A stretch of DNA of 47,361 nucleotides from Coriobacteriia bacterium (GTDB lineage: Bacteria > Actinomycetota > Coriobacteriia > WRKU01 > WQUG01). A model generated the notes under the pieces. It worked only from the letters and a program-made list of their open reading frames with translations. It had not been told where the DNA came from and searched no databases. The DNA is taken from positions 1 to 47,361 of the forward strand of contig WQYT01000003.1 of the NCBI GenBank assembly GCA_009781115.1, read 5' to 3'. Of this stretch, positions 18,452-27,602 are shown piece after piece. Each line of letters starts with the position of its first letter. The stretch's first letter is position 1. The translations under genes and the position numbers were made by a program.

Positions 18452-19873
18452 TCAAATGAGGGAAGATGACCGAGGTGCATCAGCATAAAACACACCTTCA
18501 AGCTTATCGCAAAGCTCATCAAGAGTAGCAAAATAGTAAGAGCAATATTTGCCAAGAGTATCCATAAAGTCAGCATCCGTGTTGGGAAAGCCATAGCCGC
18601 CCTGGAAAGAATTCCGATATCCTTGCTCAAGCCGCTTAAGAGTAAGCGTAGACTGAGAAGATACCGAAACAAAGGCTTCTTTTACCGTTTCTTCGGAATT
18701 TGATGATTCATGCCTATCCATATACACACTTTCATTGTCAACAAAAGCGAACCAGGGTGGCCTGATATCTTGTTTGAGCAACAAACGCTCATAGGGATGA
18801 GGGTAAATACAGACCGAAAGATCATGAGCCTGCGCATACTTTAAAACAACATCAAGCACACTGGTTGCGGTACGAGCCAACTGATTGTCCAAAAACTCGC
18901 CAGCGCGCACAAGCTCATACTCTTCGGCGCGTACCTGTTGCCTGCCAAAGCGGCGAGCCCATTCTCCTGAGCTGATAAAACCAATGTCGTATACGGCTTC
19001 GGTACGCTTTGGATCCTGTGGATGCGTGGGGATATCAGGACCATACGTCATAAACTTGTTAGCAAGAAGCCATCCTCGTTGATGGAGAAGCTCCGCCTGC
19101 TCTTTCTGGATGTCTGAAGAAACAACGAGTGTGCCTTTTATCTGTGAATAACGCAAGTAATGGTACGGCATCTGCTCCTCAACAAAATAAACGATCTCAT
19201 GCTCGGGCAGGTAATAACTGCAGTATTCGGCAAGCAAATGAAATGCCGGAGTATAGACATCAAAGAAATATAAGGTTCCCAGGCAGTTGGAGAGTACCGT
19301 ATAACGAAGAGCGCGCTCAAAAACCTGCCAAAACCAGACATAGGCATGCAACGACATATCGAAGAAGGCAAAAAATGACAGACGCCTTGCTATCCGTCTC
19401 AAACGTTTCCATGAGCGGAGCCCGACTTCAGGTGGTAACGCAAAAGGAATTTGCTCGAAACCCGGAGCATAGACCTCATCCAGATCAAACGTCTCTATCG
19501 TACGCAAGCGCACCCGGTCGATACAATGAGGAGTTGCCGTGGCAATCACGTGTTCATATCTACGACCTGTACCAACTTCCTGGATGATCTTTTCATAAAC
19601 CCCTTGAAGGGAGCAGGTACAAAGACGGCGAAACTGTATACGATCATTGAACGCCTGTTCGGCATCGTCATCTGACAAACGAGTAAAATCAAGAAAAGCC
19701 GGCAACATAGCTTCCATTTCTTTATGCAAAAGCTCGCCTCCAGCCGGATTGAGGAGACGATACGCCAGCCGAAAACCATCTATGCCCTTATATGAAGCAT
19801 GCTTCAGTCTATTAAAAACAAAACAGAAAAGGAATTTCTGCATGGCTCGTAAGCATGATTTAACTTGTTTCAT
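18452..19873 (-). CDS. Uncharacterised 473-aa protein; candidate GT-B glycosyltransferase/nonulosonate transferase
   Basis: ORF with GAGG-type RBS (rc: gaggagctaataatcgATG). Recognisable motifs: EE (aa 232-233, YFVEEQMPYHY), HP (aa 359-360, VCIYPHPYERLL), SS (aa 405-406, VSVSSQSTLTL). Immediately downstream of pseI in the same direction. Confidence 0.55.
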   Translation of the reverse strand: MKQVKSCLRAMQKFLFCFVFNRLKHASYKGIDGFRLAYRLLNPAGGELLHKEMEAMLPAFLDFTRLSDDDAEQAFNDRIQFRRLCTCSLQGVYEKIIQEVGTGRRYEHVIATATPHCIDRVRLRTIETFDLDEVYAPGFEQIPFALPPEVGLRSWKRLRRIARRLSFFAFFDMSLHAYVWFWQVFERALRYTVLSNCLGTLYFFDVYTPAFHLLAEYCSYYLPEHEIVYFVEEQMPYHYLRYSQIKGTLVVSSDIQKEQAELLHQRGWLLANKFMTYGPDIPTHPQDPKRTEAVYDIGFISSGEWARRFGRQQVRAEEYELVRAGEFLDNQLARTATSVLDVVLKYAQAHDLSVCIYPHPYERLLLKQDIRPPWFAFVDNESVYMDRHESSNSEETVKEAFVSVSSQSTLTLKRLEQGYRNSFQGGYGFPNTDADFMDTLGKYCSYYFATLDELCDKLEGVFYADAPRSSSLI

Positions 19874-19891
19874 CGATTATTAGCTCCTCTA

Positions 19892-20923
19892 TCAACAAGC
19901 AAGTCCGTCCACCTGTTCCATCCGTAGCGGAGTCCCCCTCTTTACATCACAAGAAGCACACTTACCTAATACCGCCTCATAGTAGCGAGGATGAAGACCA
20001 TCACTTGGTCGGATGCAGCGTACATTCTCTTTCGTGAACATCTCACCCGCAGATATATCCTGTACTACGAACAACGAACGACGGAACCTCAAACTTGCAC
20101 TCTGGCTACCGGTAGGTTCATACTGCACCTTTCCACGCGCCAGAGCGGCAATCCGAATATCAGTGATCATAGGGGCGAACTCTTCGGGCTCCATCGAAAA
20201 GCTGTCATCTGGGCCACCCCCGGAGCGATCAAGTGTGAAATGTTTCTCCACTACGGTGGCGCCAAGAGCAACTGCCGCAACTGCAACCGCTGACCCCAAA
20301 GTGTGATCCGAGAGGCCGACCCCACAAGCGAAACGTTCATACATATCAGGAATCGTGAGTAGGTTTGCTTCCGCGGGCAGCGCAGGATAGGCGCTTGTGC
20401 ATTTCAGCAGCGTGACCTCACCAGAGCCACCCTCTCGCAGCGTCGTAACCGCTTCTTCGACCTCAGCTATCGTGGCCATGCCCGCAGAGAGAATAACCGG
20501 CTTATGCGTGGCCGCGACCTTCTTTAACAGCGGGATATCAATAAGTTCAAACGATGCGATCTTATAAAGCGGTACTTCGAGTTCTTCCAAAAAGTCAACA
20601 GCCGTATCATCAAAGGGAGTAGAAAAGAACAGTATCCCTTCCTTGTATGCAAGATCACGCAATTCCCGATGCCACTCCCAGGGAGTCGCCGCTTCCTGAT
20701 ACAACTCATAGAGAGTTCGACCTGCCCACAGCCCTTCTTCAATACGAAACGGTGGCAGAGCGCAGTCAAGAGTCAGGGTATCGGCTGTATAAGTCTGTAT
20801 CTTGATAGCATCCGCCCCGGCAGCCGCAGCAGCCTTCACGGTCTGACGAGCACGTTCAAGCGAGCCATCATGATTTGCTGAAAGCTCGGCAATAACAAAT
20901 ACTGAGTTCTGATCCTGCGTCAT
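19892..20923 (-). CDS. pseI: Pseudaminic acid synthase (NeuB family with C-terminal SAF/AFP domain)
   Basis: VFVIAELSANHDGSLERARQTVKAAAAAGADAIKIQTYTADTLTL; EEGLWAGRTLYELYQEAATPWEW (PseI hallmark); C-terminal LRFRRSLFVVQDISAGEMFTKENVRCIRPSDGL. Confidence 0.93.
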   Translation of the reverse strand: MTQDQNSVFVIAELSANHDGSLERARQTVKAAAAAGADAIKIQTYTADTLTLDCALPPFRIEEGLWAGRTLYELYQEAATPWEWHRELRDLAYKEGILFFSTPFDDTAVDFLEELEVPLYKIASFELIDIPLLKKVAATHKPVILSAGMATIAEVEEAVTTLREGGSGEVTLLKCTSAYPALPAEANLLTIPDMYERFACGVGLSDHTLGSAVAVAAVALGATVVEKHFTLDRSGGGPDDSFSMEPEEFAPMITDIRIAALARGKVQYEPTGSQSASLRFRRSLFVVQDISAGEMFTKENVRCIRPSDGLHPRYYEAVLGKCASCDVKRGTPLRMEQVDGLAC

Positions 20924-22467
20924 GATTCTTTGTTTTCTTTCTTCTCCCGCTCACGGATAGCTAATAGCCACATCTTGCCACTACCTTCTTCTGTTTCATC
21001 ATAAAAAAAACCGAGCCGATGCAAAACAGCTTGCGACGCTTTGTTATCTACACGTACCAGAGCCGAAACCCGCCGGATAGTCCCCTGCGAGAACAGCCAG
21101 TTAATGAACTGGGAAAGAGCTTCTGTCATAAAGCCCTTCCCCTCAAAAGCTGCTTCTCCAAGGTAATAAGACAGACGAGCAGTATCGCCTTCCCTCTGCG
21201 CCCCAACCAAACCAAGAGGCTCTCCGCTGGCTTTTTCGAAAAACAGCAGCCGTAATTCAGAAGGGTCGGTTTGATAACGCCTGAACCATGCCTCATGTTC
21301 AACAGTGGTGACAGGACGATCATTGCGCGAATAAGCGCGCACCCGTTCAGAGCTGCGCCAGGAAACCAACAAATCGGTATCAGGGGGGGCTATCTCGCGA
21401 AATGAAAGACGCGCGCTGGACGGAAGTGCCTCTGAAGTGACTATGATAGCGCTTTGCTTTATTGCAGTAAGGCGAAGCATTTCATTGACAACGCGCACCG
21501 CTCCGCCCCCATCAATGACTCGTTCTGATACGGCAGGGCTTTCTGAAGCAAGCAATTCGGCAAGCGACTCGAATGAGACGAGCTTACTGATGCCTCGCTC
21601 AGTGAGTTCATCAGCGATAGGTTTCTGATTATCAGCAACCACCAGCAGTCGGAAAGGAATGCCCAGATAATTCAGCTCCCAACAGGTCGAACCCGCCGCC
21701 GTAAGAGCCGCTGACGTCTTGAGGTATTGAGCAATAAGCATACGCGGATCATCCAGGATACGCATGGATAAGCCCTGATGTTTGAAAGCTTCCGCGATCG
21801 CCCTCTGGTCACTTTCCCCGGGCGCAATAACGATCGTCGAAAAAAAGGAGTTTTCTTTCTCTTTCAGGTCGCCCAAAAGCCCAGCAAGTTCAAGAAAACG
21901 TGAGGTCTGCTCTCCCCCGCCCATAGTAATAAGCAAACACTCATCAGATGACGGCTGACGTCGCTGACGCTCAGCGCGCAAACAGAGAACCTCTTCGCGC
22001 AAGAGCGCATACTGCGCACCCAGCAGGCAGATCCCCTCCGCCCCCTCGTAATCCTCCTCTTCAGCGCCGAAGTTTTGGTTCAAAACAATGTCAGCTGTGA
22101 CCGGAAAAGAGCCTCCGCCATCATCAAATGCCAACACCTGCAACCCATGCTGCTGGAGTTGCAAAACCAGTTCGGTAGGATAATGATATCCGTCAAAGCT
22201 GAGCCATTCCGCGTTATATCTTTTCGCGATCAAAACAAGCTCATTATCCGTGATCTGCTCCTGCCCCACAGTTCCGACCAAATCGATGCCCCGAGCTGCA
22301 AGCTCCTCGCAAAACCATGGGAGCGCCATATTGCCCACAAAGACCGCCCGTCCTCCTGCACGTTGCCATGCCTGGGCAAGCGCAAGGGAACGGACAGCAT
22401 GCCCCGCACCAACCGCCTTGTCAGCATCGACGCAGAGAAGTAGTGTTCCAGGGCTCTCAGAAGACAT
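20920..22467 (-). CDS. pseG/pseH: PseG-PseH fusion: UDP-2,4-diacetamido-2,4,6-trideoxy-beta-L-altropyranose hydrolase plus GNAT 4-N-acetyltransferase
   Basis: N-terminal LLLCVDADKAVGAGHAVRSLALAQAWQ and VLAFDDGGGSFPVTADIVLNQNFGAE (PseG-type); C-terminal about 170 aa LSFREIAPPDTDLLVSWRSSERVRAYSRNDRPVTTVEHEAWFRRY...ASQAVLHRLGF (GNAT). Confidence 0.88.
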   Translation of the reverse strand: MSSESPGTLLLCVDADKAVGAGHAVRSLALAQAWQRAGGRAVFVGNMALPWFCEELAARGIDLVGTVGQEQITDNELVLIAKRYNAEWLSFDGYHYPTELVLQLQQHGLQVLAFDDGGGSFPVTADIVLNQNFGAEEEDYEGAEGICLLGAQYALLREEVLCLRAERQRRQPSSDECLLITMGGGEQTSRFLELAGLLGDLKEKENSFFSTIVIAPGESDQRAIAEAFKHQGLSMRILDDPRMLIAQYLKTSAALTAAGSTCWELNYLGIPFRLLVVADNQKPIADELTERGISKLVSFESLAELLASESPAVSERVIDGGGAVRVVNEMLRLTAIKQSAIIVTSEALPSSARLSFREIAPPDTDLLVSWRSSERVRAYSRNDRPVTTVEHEAWFRRYQTDPSELRLLFFEKASGEPLGLVGAQREGDTARLSYYLGEAAFEGKGFMTEALSQFINWLFSQGTIRRVSALVRVDNKASQAVLHRLGFFYDETEEGSGKMWLLAIREREKKENKES

Positions 22468-22475
22468 CGCTTACC

Positions 22476-23621
22476 TCAGACGAAAAAGCGCGTGAGTCTG
22501 CTGATGACCAGATTTTGCTGCTCGGAACTCAGCGCAGGAAACAGTGGGATGCTTAATGCGTCATTCCCGTAAGCTTCCGCTTCAGGAAAATCACCCGGCT
22601 TGAATCCCAGTCGGCGATAATACGGTTGAAGATGGATCGGCTCATAATGAAGGTTCACGAGAATGTCTTCAGCCCGCAAAGCCTTGCCGATCTCGTCTCG
22701 GCGCCCTTCTGGCACGCGTAACACATACAGATGACGCGCGGAAAGACACTGCGGATCCCCTTGCTGGAACTGATAAGGCGTATCAATAAAACACCCATCA
22801 TAGCGTTTCGCAAGTTCATTACGCTGGGCCACCCAGGCATCAAGCCGAGTCAATTGACTGAGGCCTAACGCGCACTGGATGTCAGTGATTCGGTAGTTGA
22901 AGCCAAGTTCAGTCTGTTCATAATGCCAGGGAGTACCGTCGGGATATTTCATAGAGTTCAGGTCGCGCGTAACCCCGTGGCTACGAAGACGACGCAGGTG
23001 CTCAGCCAGCTTTTCATCATTGGTAAGCACCGCGCCACCCTCGCCTGTCGTAATATTCTTAACAGGATGGAAACTCAGCACTGTGAGATCTGAATACGCA
23101 CAGCTGCCCACCTTCACATCATGGTAGCTTCCTCCGAGCGCATGGCTCGCATCCTCAACCACCTTGAAACCATATTTTTGAGCCAGCTGAGCGATCGCGG
23201 CCATATCACAAGAGAGACCGGAATGATGTACCGGGATCACAACATCAGGCAATCGTCTTGCGCGCTCTGCCGCTTCAAGTTTCTGTTTTAACTGAGCAAC
23301 AGAAAGGTTGTAGGTAGCAGGATCAATGTCAACGAAATCAACATCTGCGCCTGTGTAGCGCGCGCAGTTGGCAGAAGCGACAAATGAATTCGGAGTCGTC
23401 CACACTAATGAATTGTGGCCAACCCCCAGGGCGACCATCGAAAGGTGCAGCGCAGCGGTCCCGCTGGAAACAGCGACAGCAAATCGTGAACCACAATATG
23501 ACGCAAGCGCCTCCTCGAACAAATCCACAGTCGGACCTTGTGTCAGCCAAGCCGAACGTAATTGCTGAACAACCGCCTGGATATCTTCTTCAGAAATCGA
23601 CTGCGTACTATAAGGGATCAT
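22476..23621 (-). CDS. pseC: UDP-4-amino-4,6-dideoxy-N-acetyl-beta-L-altrosamine transaminase (DegT/DnrJ/EryC1/StrS family)
   Basis: Start revised to ATG 23621 (MIPYSTQSISEEDIQAVVQQLRSAWLTQGPTVDLFEEALASYCG); SFHPVKNITTGEGGAVLTND PLP-lysine motif; pse gene context. Confidence 0.9.
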   Translation of the reverse strand: MIPYSTQSISEEDIQAVVQQLRSAWLTQGPTVDLFEEALASYCGSRFAVAVSSGTAALHLSMVALGVGHNSLVWTTPNSFVASANCARYTGADVDFVDIDPATYNLSVAQLKQKLEAAERARRLPDVVIPVHHSGLSCDMAAIAQLAQKYGFKVVEDASHALGGSYHDVKVGSCAYSDLTVLSFHPVKNITTGEGGAVLTNDEKLAEHLRRLRSHGVTRDLNSMKYPDGTPWHYEQTELGFNYRITDIQCALGLSQLTRLDAWVAQRNELAKRYDGCFIDTPYQFQQGDPQCLSARHLYVLRVPEGRRDEIGKALRAEDILVNLHYEPIHLQPYYRRLGFKPGDFPEAEAYGNDALSIPLFPALSSEQQNLVISRLTRFFV

Positions 23622-23656
23622 CACTGGACTCCTTTCGCTGATATCACCAGCGATCC

Positions 23657-24355
23657 TCACTCGTTTTCCGGCCACAGCCGACGATACTTCATTTCTGCCA
23701 GTATCCAGTCCTGCTCCGTGTCAATATCCTGAACCTGTTCGCGCGGCAACACCAGGGCAGTCGTTGTCGGCCCAAGCAGTGAACAGTTCTCATCAAAACC
23801 ATCCGCCTTAATCCAATACCATTGACCAGCATCGTGATAGAGGAGCTCCAGGTCTTGAGAGCGCGTCAGGTTGTTTTCAGGTTGCGTCAAAGAGACTCTT
23901 CCCCGAGCATTAAGACGCAACGCACGTTGCGGAGGATACGAAAAACTCGCCACTGGGCATACCACTGTCGCATCAGAACCAAGAAGTAGCCGATAGCCTG
24001 TATGAAGATCCTCGCTGGTACACAGGGGCGCCGTCGCCAAAAGGCAGCATATCTCCTGGGGGCGTCTGCCCTCAGCATCCAATTCCTCCAACACTTCAGC
24101 GACTACCTGAGCCAGCGGGGAATGATCGCCAGATGTTCGCGCCGAACGCACATAAGGAACCGTCGCGCCATAATTCTTCGCGCAAGCAGCTATCTCTGAA
24201 TCATCGGTCGAAACAATGACTTCCTCGAACAAGCCTGACTGTTTGGCACAGTCGATCGAATAGGAAATAATCGGCTTGCCAAGAAAAGCATGGGTGTTCT
24301 TATGAGGGATACGTTTGCTCCCACCTCGTGCTGGTATTAAACAGACCGGTTTCAT
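23657..24355 (-). CDS. pseF: Pseudaminic acid cytidylyltransferase
   Basis: CLIPARGGSKRIPHKNTHAFLGKPIISYSIDCAKQSGLFEEVIVSTDDSEIA; context; overlaps pseB stop (ATGA). Confidence 0.92.
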   Translation of the reverse strand: MKPVCLIPARGGSKRIPHKNTHAFLGKPIISYSIDCAKQSGLFEEVIVSTDDSEIAACAKNYGATVPYVRSARTSGDHSPLAQVVAEVLEELDAEGRRPQEICCLLATAPLCTSEDLHTGYRLLLGSDATVVCPVASFSYPPQRALRLNARGRVSLTQPENNLTRSQDLELLYHDAGQWYWIKADGFDENCSLLGPTTTALVLPREQVQDIDTEQDWILAEMKYRRLWPENE

Positions 24356-25368
24356 GTAAGTGGCTCAAAAGTAGGATCAAGATGTTCGATAATCAATGAG
24401 CGTAAGTCCTCGACAGTCAACCAATGATCATTGGAGCCTGAATTATATGAGAACCCATCCGGACATGAAGTCGCGTTATGAGCTTTCTTGAACTCCTCGA
24501 TATCCCAGAGTGGGATTGCTGGAAGAATCACATACTTATCGCCCAAATCCAGAGTAGCCAGCGCATCAGTAACCGTGATCATCTCTTCATGCAGCTTCTC
24601 CCCTGGGCGGATGCCAACGTTTTTAACGGGCACAGAAGGAGCGACCGCCTCTGCAACATCCGGAAGATGATAACTCGGGATTTTAGGAACAAAAAGTTCG
24701 CCGCCCCACATATGTTCAAGTGCATACAGACAAAGACTGACACCCTCTTCAAGACTGATATTGAAGCGGGTCATACGTGAATCAGTGATAGGCAGGGCGC
24801 CTTTGAAACGCTCCTCCAGAAAAAATGGTATGACCGATCCTCGGGAACCCATCACATTGCCATAACGAACCACAGAAAAGCGTATGTCATTCTGGCCACG
24901 ATAATTGTTCGCTGCAACGAACAGTTTGTCGCTGCAAAGTTTTGTGGCGCCATACAAATTGATGGGGCCTGCTGCTTTGTCTGTTGAAAGCGCAACGACA
25001 CGCTTGACGCCCGTGTAATAAGCGGCTTCGATAACATTCTGCGCACCGATGACATTGGTCTTGATCGCCTCGAATGGATTATACTCACATACTGGAACAT
25101 GTTTAAGCGCCGCCGCATGTACCACCGTATCAATACCCTGCATGGCGAGTTTCAAACGCCCCAAATCACGCACATCACCGATAAAAAAACGCAACTGAGG
25201 ATACTCAGCGACCGGATAGCATCGAGCCATCTCGGTTTGTTTCAGCTCATCGCGAGAATAGATGACGATACGTTCAACCTCAGGAAAACATTCAAGTACG
25301 GTCGATATGAATTTTTTGCCGAATGAGCCTGTGCCACCCGTCACCAGGATCGATGTTCCAATAGGCAT
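24352..25368 (-). CDS. pseB: UDP-N-acetylglucosamine 4,6-dehydratase (inverting)
   Basis: ILVTGGTGSFGKKFISTVLECFPEVERIVIYSRDELKQTEM; HAAALKHVPVCEYNPFEAIKTNVIGAQNVIEAA; ALSTDKAAGPINLYGATKLCSDKLFVAANNY. Confidence 0.94.
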   Translation of the reverse strand: MPIGTSILVTGGTGSFGKKFISTVLECFPEVERIVIYSRDELKQTEMARCYPVAEYPQLRFFIGDVRDLGRLKLAMQGIDTVVHAAALKHVPVCEYNPFEAIKTNVIGAQNVIEAAYYTGVKRVVALSTDKAAGPINLYGATKLCSDKLFVAANNYRGQNDIRFSVVRYGNVMGSRGSVIPFFLEERFKGALPITDSRMTRFNISLEEGVSLCLYALEHMWGGELFVPKIPSYHLPDVAEAVAPSVPVKNVGIRPGEKLHEEMITVTDALATLDLGDKYVILPAIPLWDIEEFKKAHNATSCPDGFSYNSGSNDHWLTVEDLRSLIIEHLDPTFEPLT

Positions 25369-25579
25369 TAACTACTTCCCTCCAGGCCAGAGTATGACGT
25401 ATTGATATCCGATAGATATGCTTTTTCTCACCGCATACCTATAAGCATTGCGAAGTGATCGTCCTTTCCAGATATCCTCGCAACTGAGTTCAATTATAAT
25501 ATAGAGATCATACCGAGGAGTAAATGAGCACAGACGCAGGATAATATCGTATCCTCCTCATAAGGCGAAAGAAGTGATC

Positions 25580-26530
25580 ATGACAAAACTTAAAGGCGCG
25601 GTAATCGGTTCGGGCAACATGGGACGCCACCACGTGCGGATCATGTCGCAGTGCGAAGATGTTGAACTTGCTTACGTTGTTGACACAAACATCACCACGG
25701 CCCGTGAGCTCTGTGCCCAATGGGGTGGCGAAGCGCTTCCTTCCATCAATGAAATTGCGTATGCCGACGTCGCTATTGTCGCAGTCCCGACCCAGCTGCA
25801 CGAAGAAGTTGCTCTGGCTTTGATCAACCGTAAGGTCAACCTTCTGATAGAAAAGCCCCTCGCAGACAGTCCCGCAGCTGCACAGCGCATCGTTGATGCT
25901 GCAAAGAAGGCAGGGGTCGTTTTAGCTGTCGGGCATGTTGAGCGCTTCAACCCCGCCATACAAGAGCTTAAACGTCGCCTCAAAAAGCCCCAGATGATCT
26001 CGATCGAGCGTCTTTCCCCTTATCCGTCACGTATAAAAGACAGCGTCGTCTATGACCTGACGGTGCATGATGCCGATCTTGCCTGCTGGCTGACGGGGAG
26101 CGAGCCAACAGAAGTGCATGCGGTCGGAGCCAAGGTCCTCAGCGACAAGATCGACATTGCCTCGACCCAGATCAAGTTCGCCAACGGCTGTATCGCCACT
26201 TTACAGACTTCCCGCATCACGCAAGATAAAGTTCGCAGAATACTGGTCTCAGAGACCGAGCGTTTTTTCAAGGTCGATATGCTCAAGCAGGATGTCGAGA
26301 TCAAACGGAGCGCCCGCGTCGAAAACAAAACGGAAGATGGACGCACTAGCTACACGCAAGAAACCATCAGCGAGATCCCCGGCATCGCATCAGGCGGAGA
26401 GCCCCTGCGCAAAGAACAGGAGGACTTCTACCATGCCGTCAGAAACGGCAGCGATCCGACGGTCACGGGTGCTGACGGGCTGCGCGCGGTCGAACTGGTA
26501 GATCAGATCGAGAAGCTTACCGCTGCGTGA
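25580..26530 (+). CDS. Gfo/Idh/MocA family oxidoreductase (UDP-GlcNAc 3-dehydrogenase-like)
   Basis: GAVIGSGNMGRHHVRIMSQCEDVELAYVVD; LLIEKPLADSPAAAQRIVDAAKKAGVVLAVGHVERFNPAI. Start 25574 or 25580. Confidence 0.9.
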   Translation: MTKLKGAVIGSGNMGRHHVRIMSQCEDVELAYVVDTNITTARELCAQWGGEALPSINEIAYADVAIVAVPTQLHEEVALALINRKVNLLIEKPLADSPAAAQRIVDAAKKAGVVLAVGHVERFNPAIQELKRRLKKPQMISIERLSPYPSRIKDSVVYDLTVHDADLACWLTGSEPTEVHAVGAKVLSDKIDIASTQIKFANGCIATLQTSRITQDKVRRILVSETERFFKVDMLKQDVEIKRSARVENKTEDGRTSYTQETISEIPGIASGGEPLRKEQEDFYHAVRNGSDPTVTGADGLRAVELVDQIEKLTAA

Positions 26531-27539
26531 TCGCGATTGGAGCGCCTTTTGATTTGATCGAAGCATCGACTGCTTCGAGAACCTGCACCACATGAAGGCC
26601 ATCGTGCCCATCGGAAAGAGGCGCCGTATGATTCTGACATGCTGCCACGAACTGGGCAACGACCGCTGAGAGCGGCTCTTTGAGCGGCACATAGGGAAGC
26701 TCGATATCCCCAAAACGCAGAGTCGGCGTGCTGTTGTACGTATCCGACTGAGCAGGAGCTTCGACCCCTTTGTCATAGATGATTATCTTCTCGGAAGGCG
26801 CCATGTCATCAAACACCAGCATCTTCTTCGTACCAACGATCGTAAACTTGCGCGTCTTGTGAGGGTCAAGCCAGGATACGTGGATGTTGACCATCTTGCC
26901 ACTGTCAAATGACAGGTTGGCAAAGACCACATCTTCGATACCGGGTGTGATATAGGATTCCCCGGAAGCAGAAACACTGGTCGGAGTCTCGTCCAGCAGG
27001 TAGAGCGCAATCGAAACATCATGGGGCGCCAACGACCAGAACGCATTCTCATTTTGGCGCACTACACCCAGGTTCAGGCGCTGCATGTAGAGATAGCGTA
27101 CCTCACCCAGCTCGCCAGAATCGATGTAGTTCTTGATCCACTGGATGGCTGAGTGATATTTCAGCAGATGGTCAACCTGAAGCGTCAACCCGCGCGTGTC
27201 CGCCAGATCGACCAGCTCATGAGCCTCCACAGAAGACAAAGTCAGAGGCTTTTCGACAAAACAATGCTTGCCCGCTTCAAGAACCTGCTTCGCAACAACA
27301 AAGTGCGAAGGCGCCGGCGTTGCGATCGCCACCGCATCAATGTCATAGTCAGCCAGAAGCTCGTCGACTGAAGCACAAGTCGCAACCTCAGGGTAGAGTG
27401 CTGCGAACTTCGCCCGATTTCCCTCGGCTGCGTCAGCCAGAGCTACAAACTTAATGTCGGGGCTCTTCGCAAGATTGCGCGCGATATTCGGACCCCAGTA
27501 ACCAAACCCGACCATACCCATCTTCAGTTGTTCTGACAT
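26517..27539 (-). CDS. Gfo/Idh/MocA family oxidoreductase (WbpB/WlbA functional-type candidate)
   Basis: Start revised to ATG 27539 with ggag RBS: MSEQLKMGMVGFGYWGPNIARNLAKSPDIKFVALAD; HCFVEKPLTLSSVEAHELVDLADTRGLTLQVDHLLKYH. Confidence 0.9.
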   Translation of the reverse strand: MSEQLKMGMVGFGYWGPNIARNLAKSPDIKFVALADAAEGNRAKFAALYPEVATCASVDELLADYDIDAVAIATPAPSHFVVAKQVLEAGKHCFVEKPLTLSSVEAHELVDLADTRGLTLQVDHLLKYHSAIQWIKNYIDSGELGEVRYLYMQRLNLGVVRQNENAFWSLAPHDVSIALYLLDETPTSVSASGESYITPGIEDVVFANLSFDSGKMVNIHVSWLDPHKTRKFTIVGTKKMLVFDDMAPSEKIIIYDKGVEAPAQSDTYNSTPTLRFGDIELPYVPLKEPLSAVVAQFVAACQNHTAPLSDGHDGLHVVQVLEAVDASIKSKGAPIAITQR

Positions 27540-27602
27540 ATACTGAACTCCTTCATATTGTTGATGTCCTGACAAAGTTTACGCTTTCCAAAAAATCATC
27601 CT

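Noticed and set aside
26517-26530. Possible frameshift or gene fusion between the two oxidoreductases
   Set aside because: They are on opposite strands, each with an intact stop; the overlap is a normal convergent junction.
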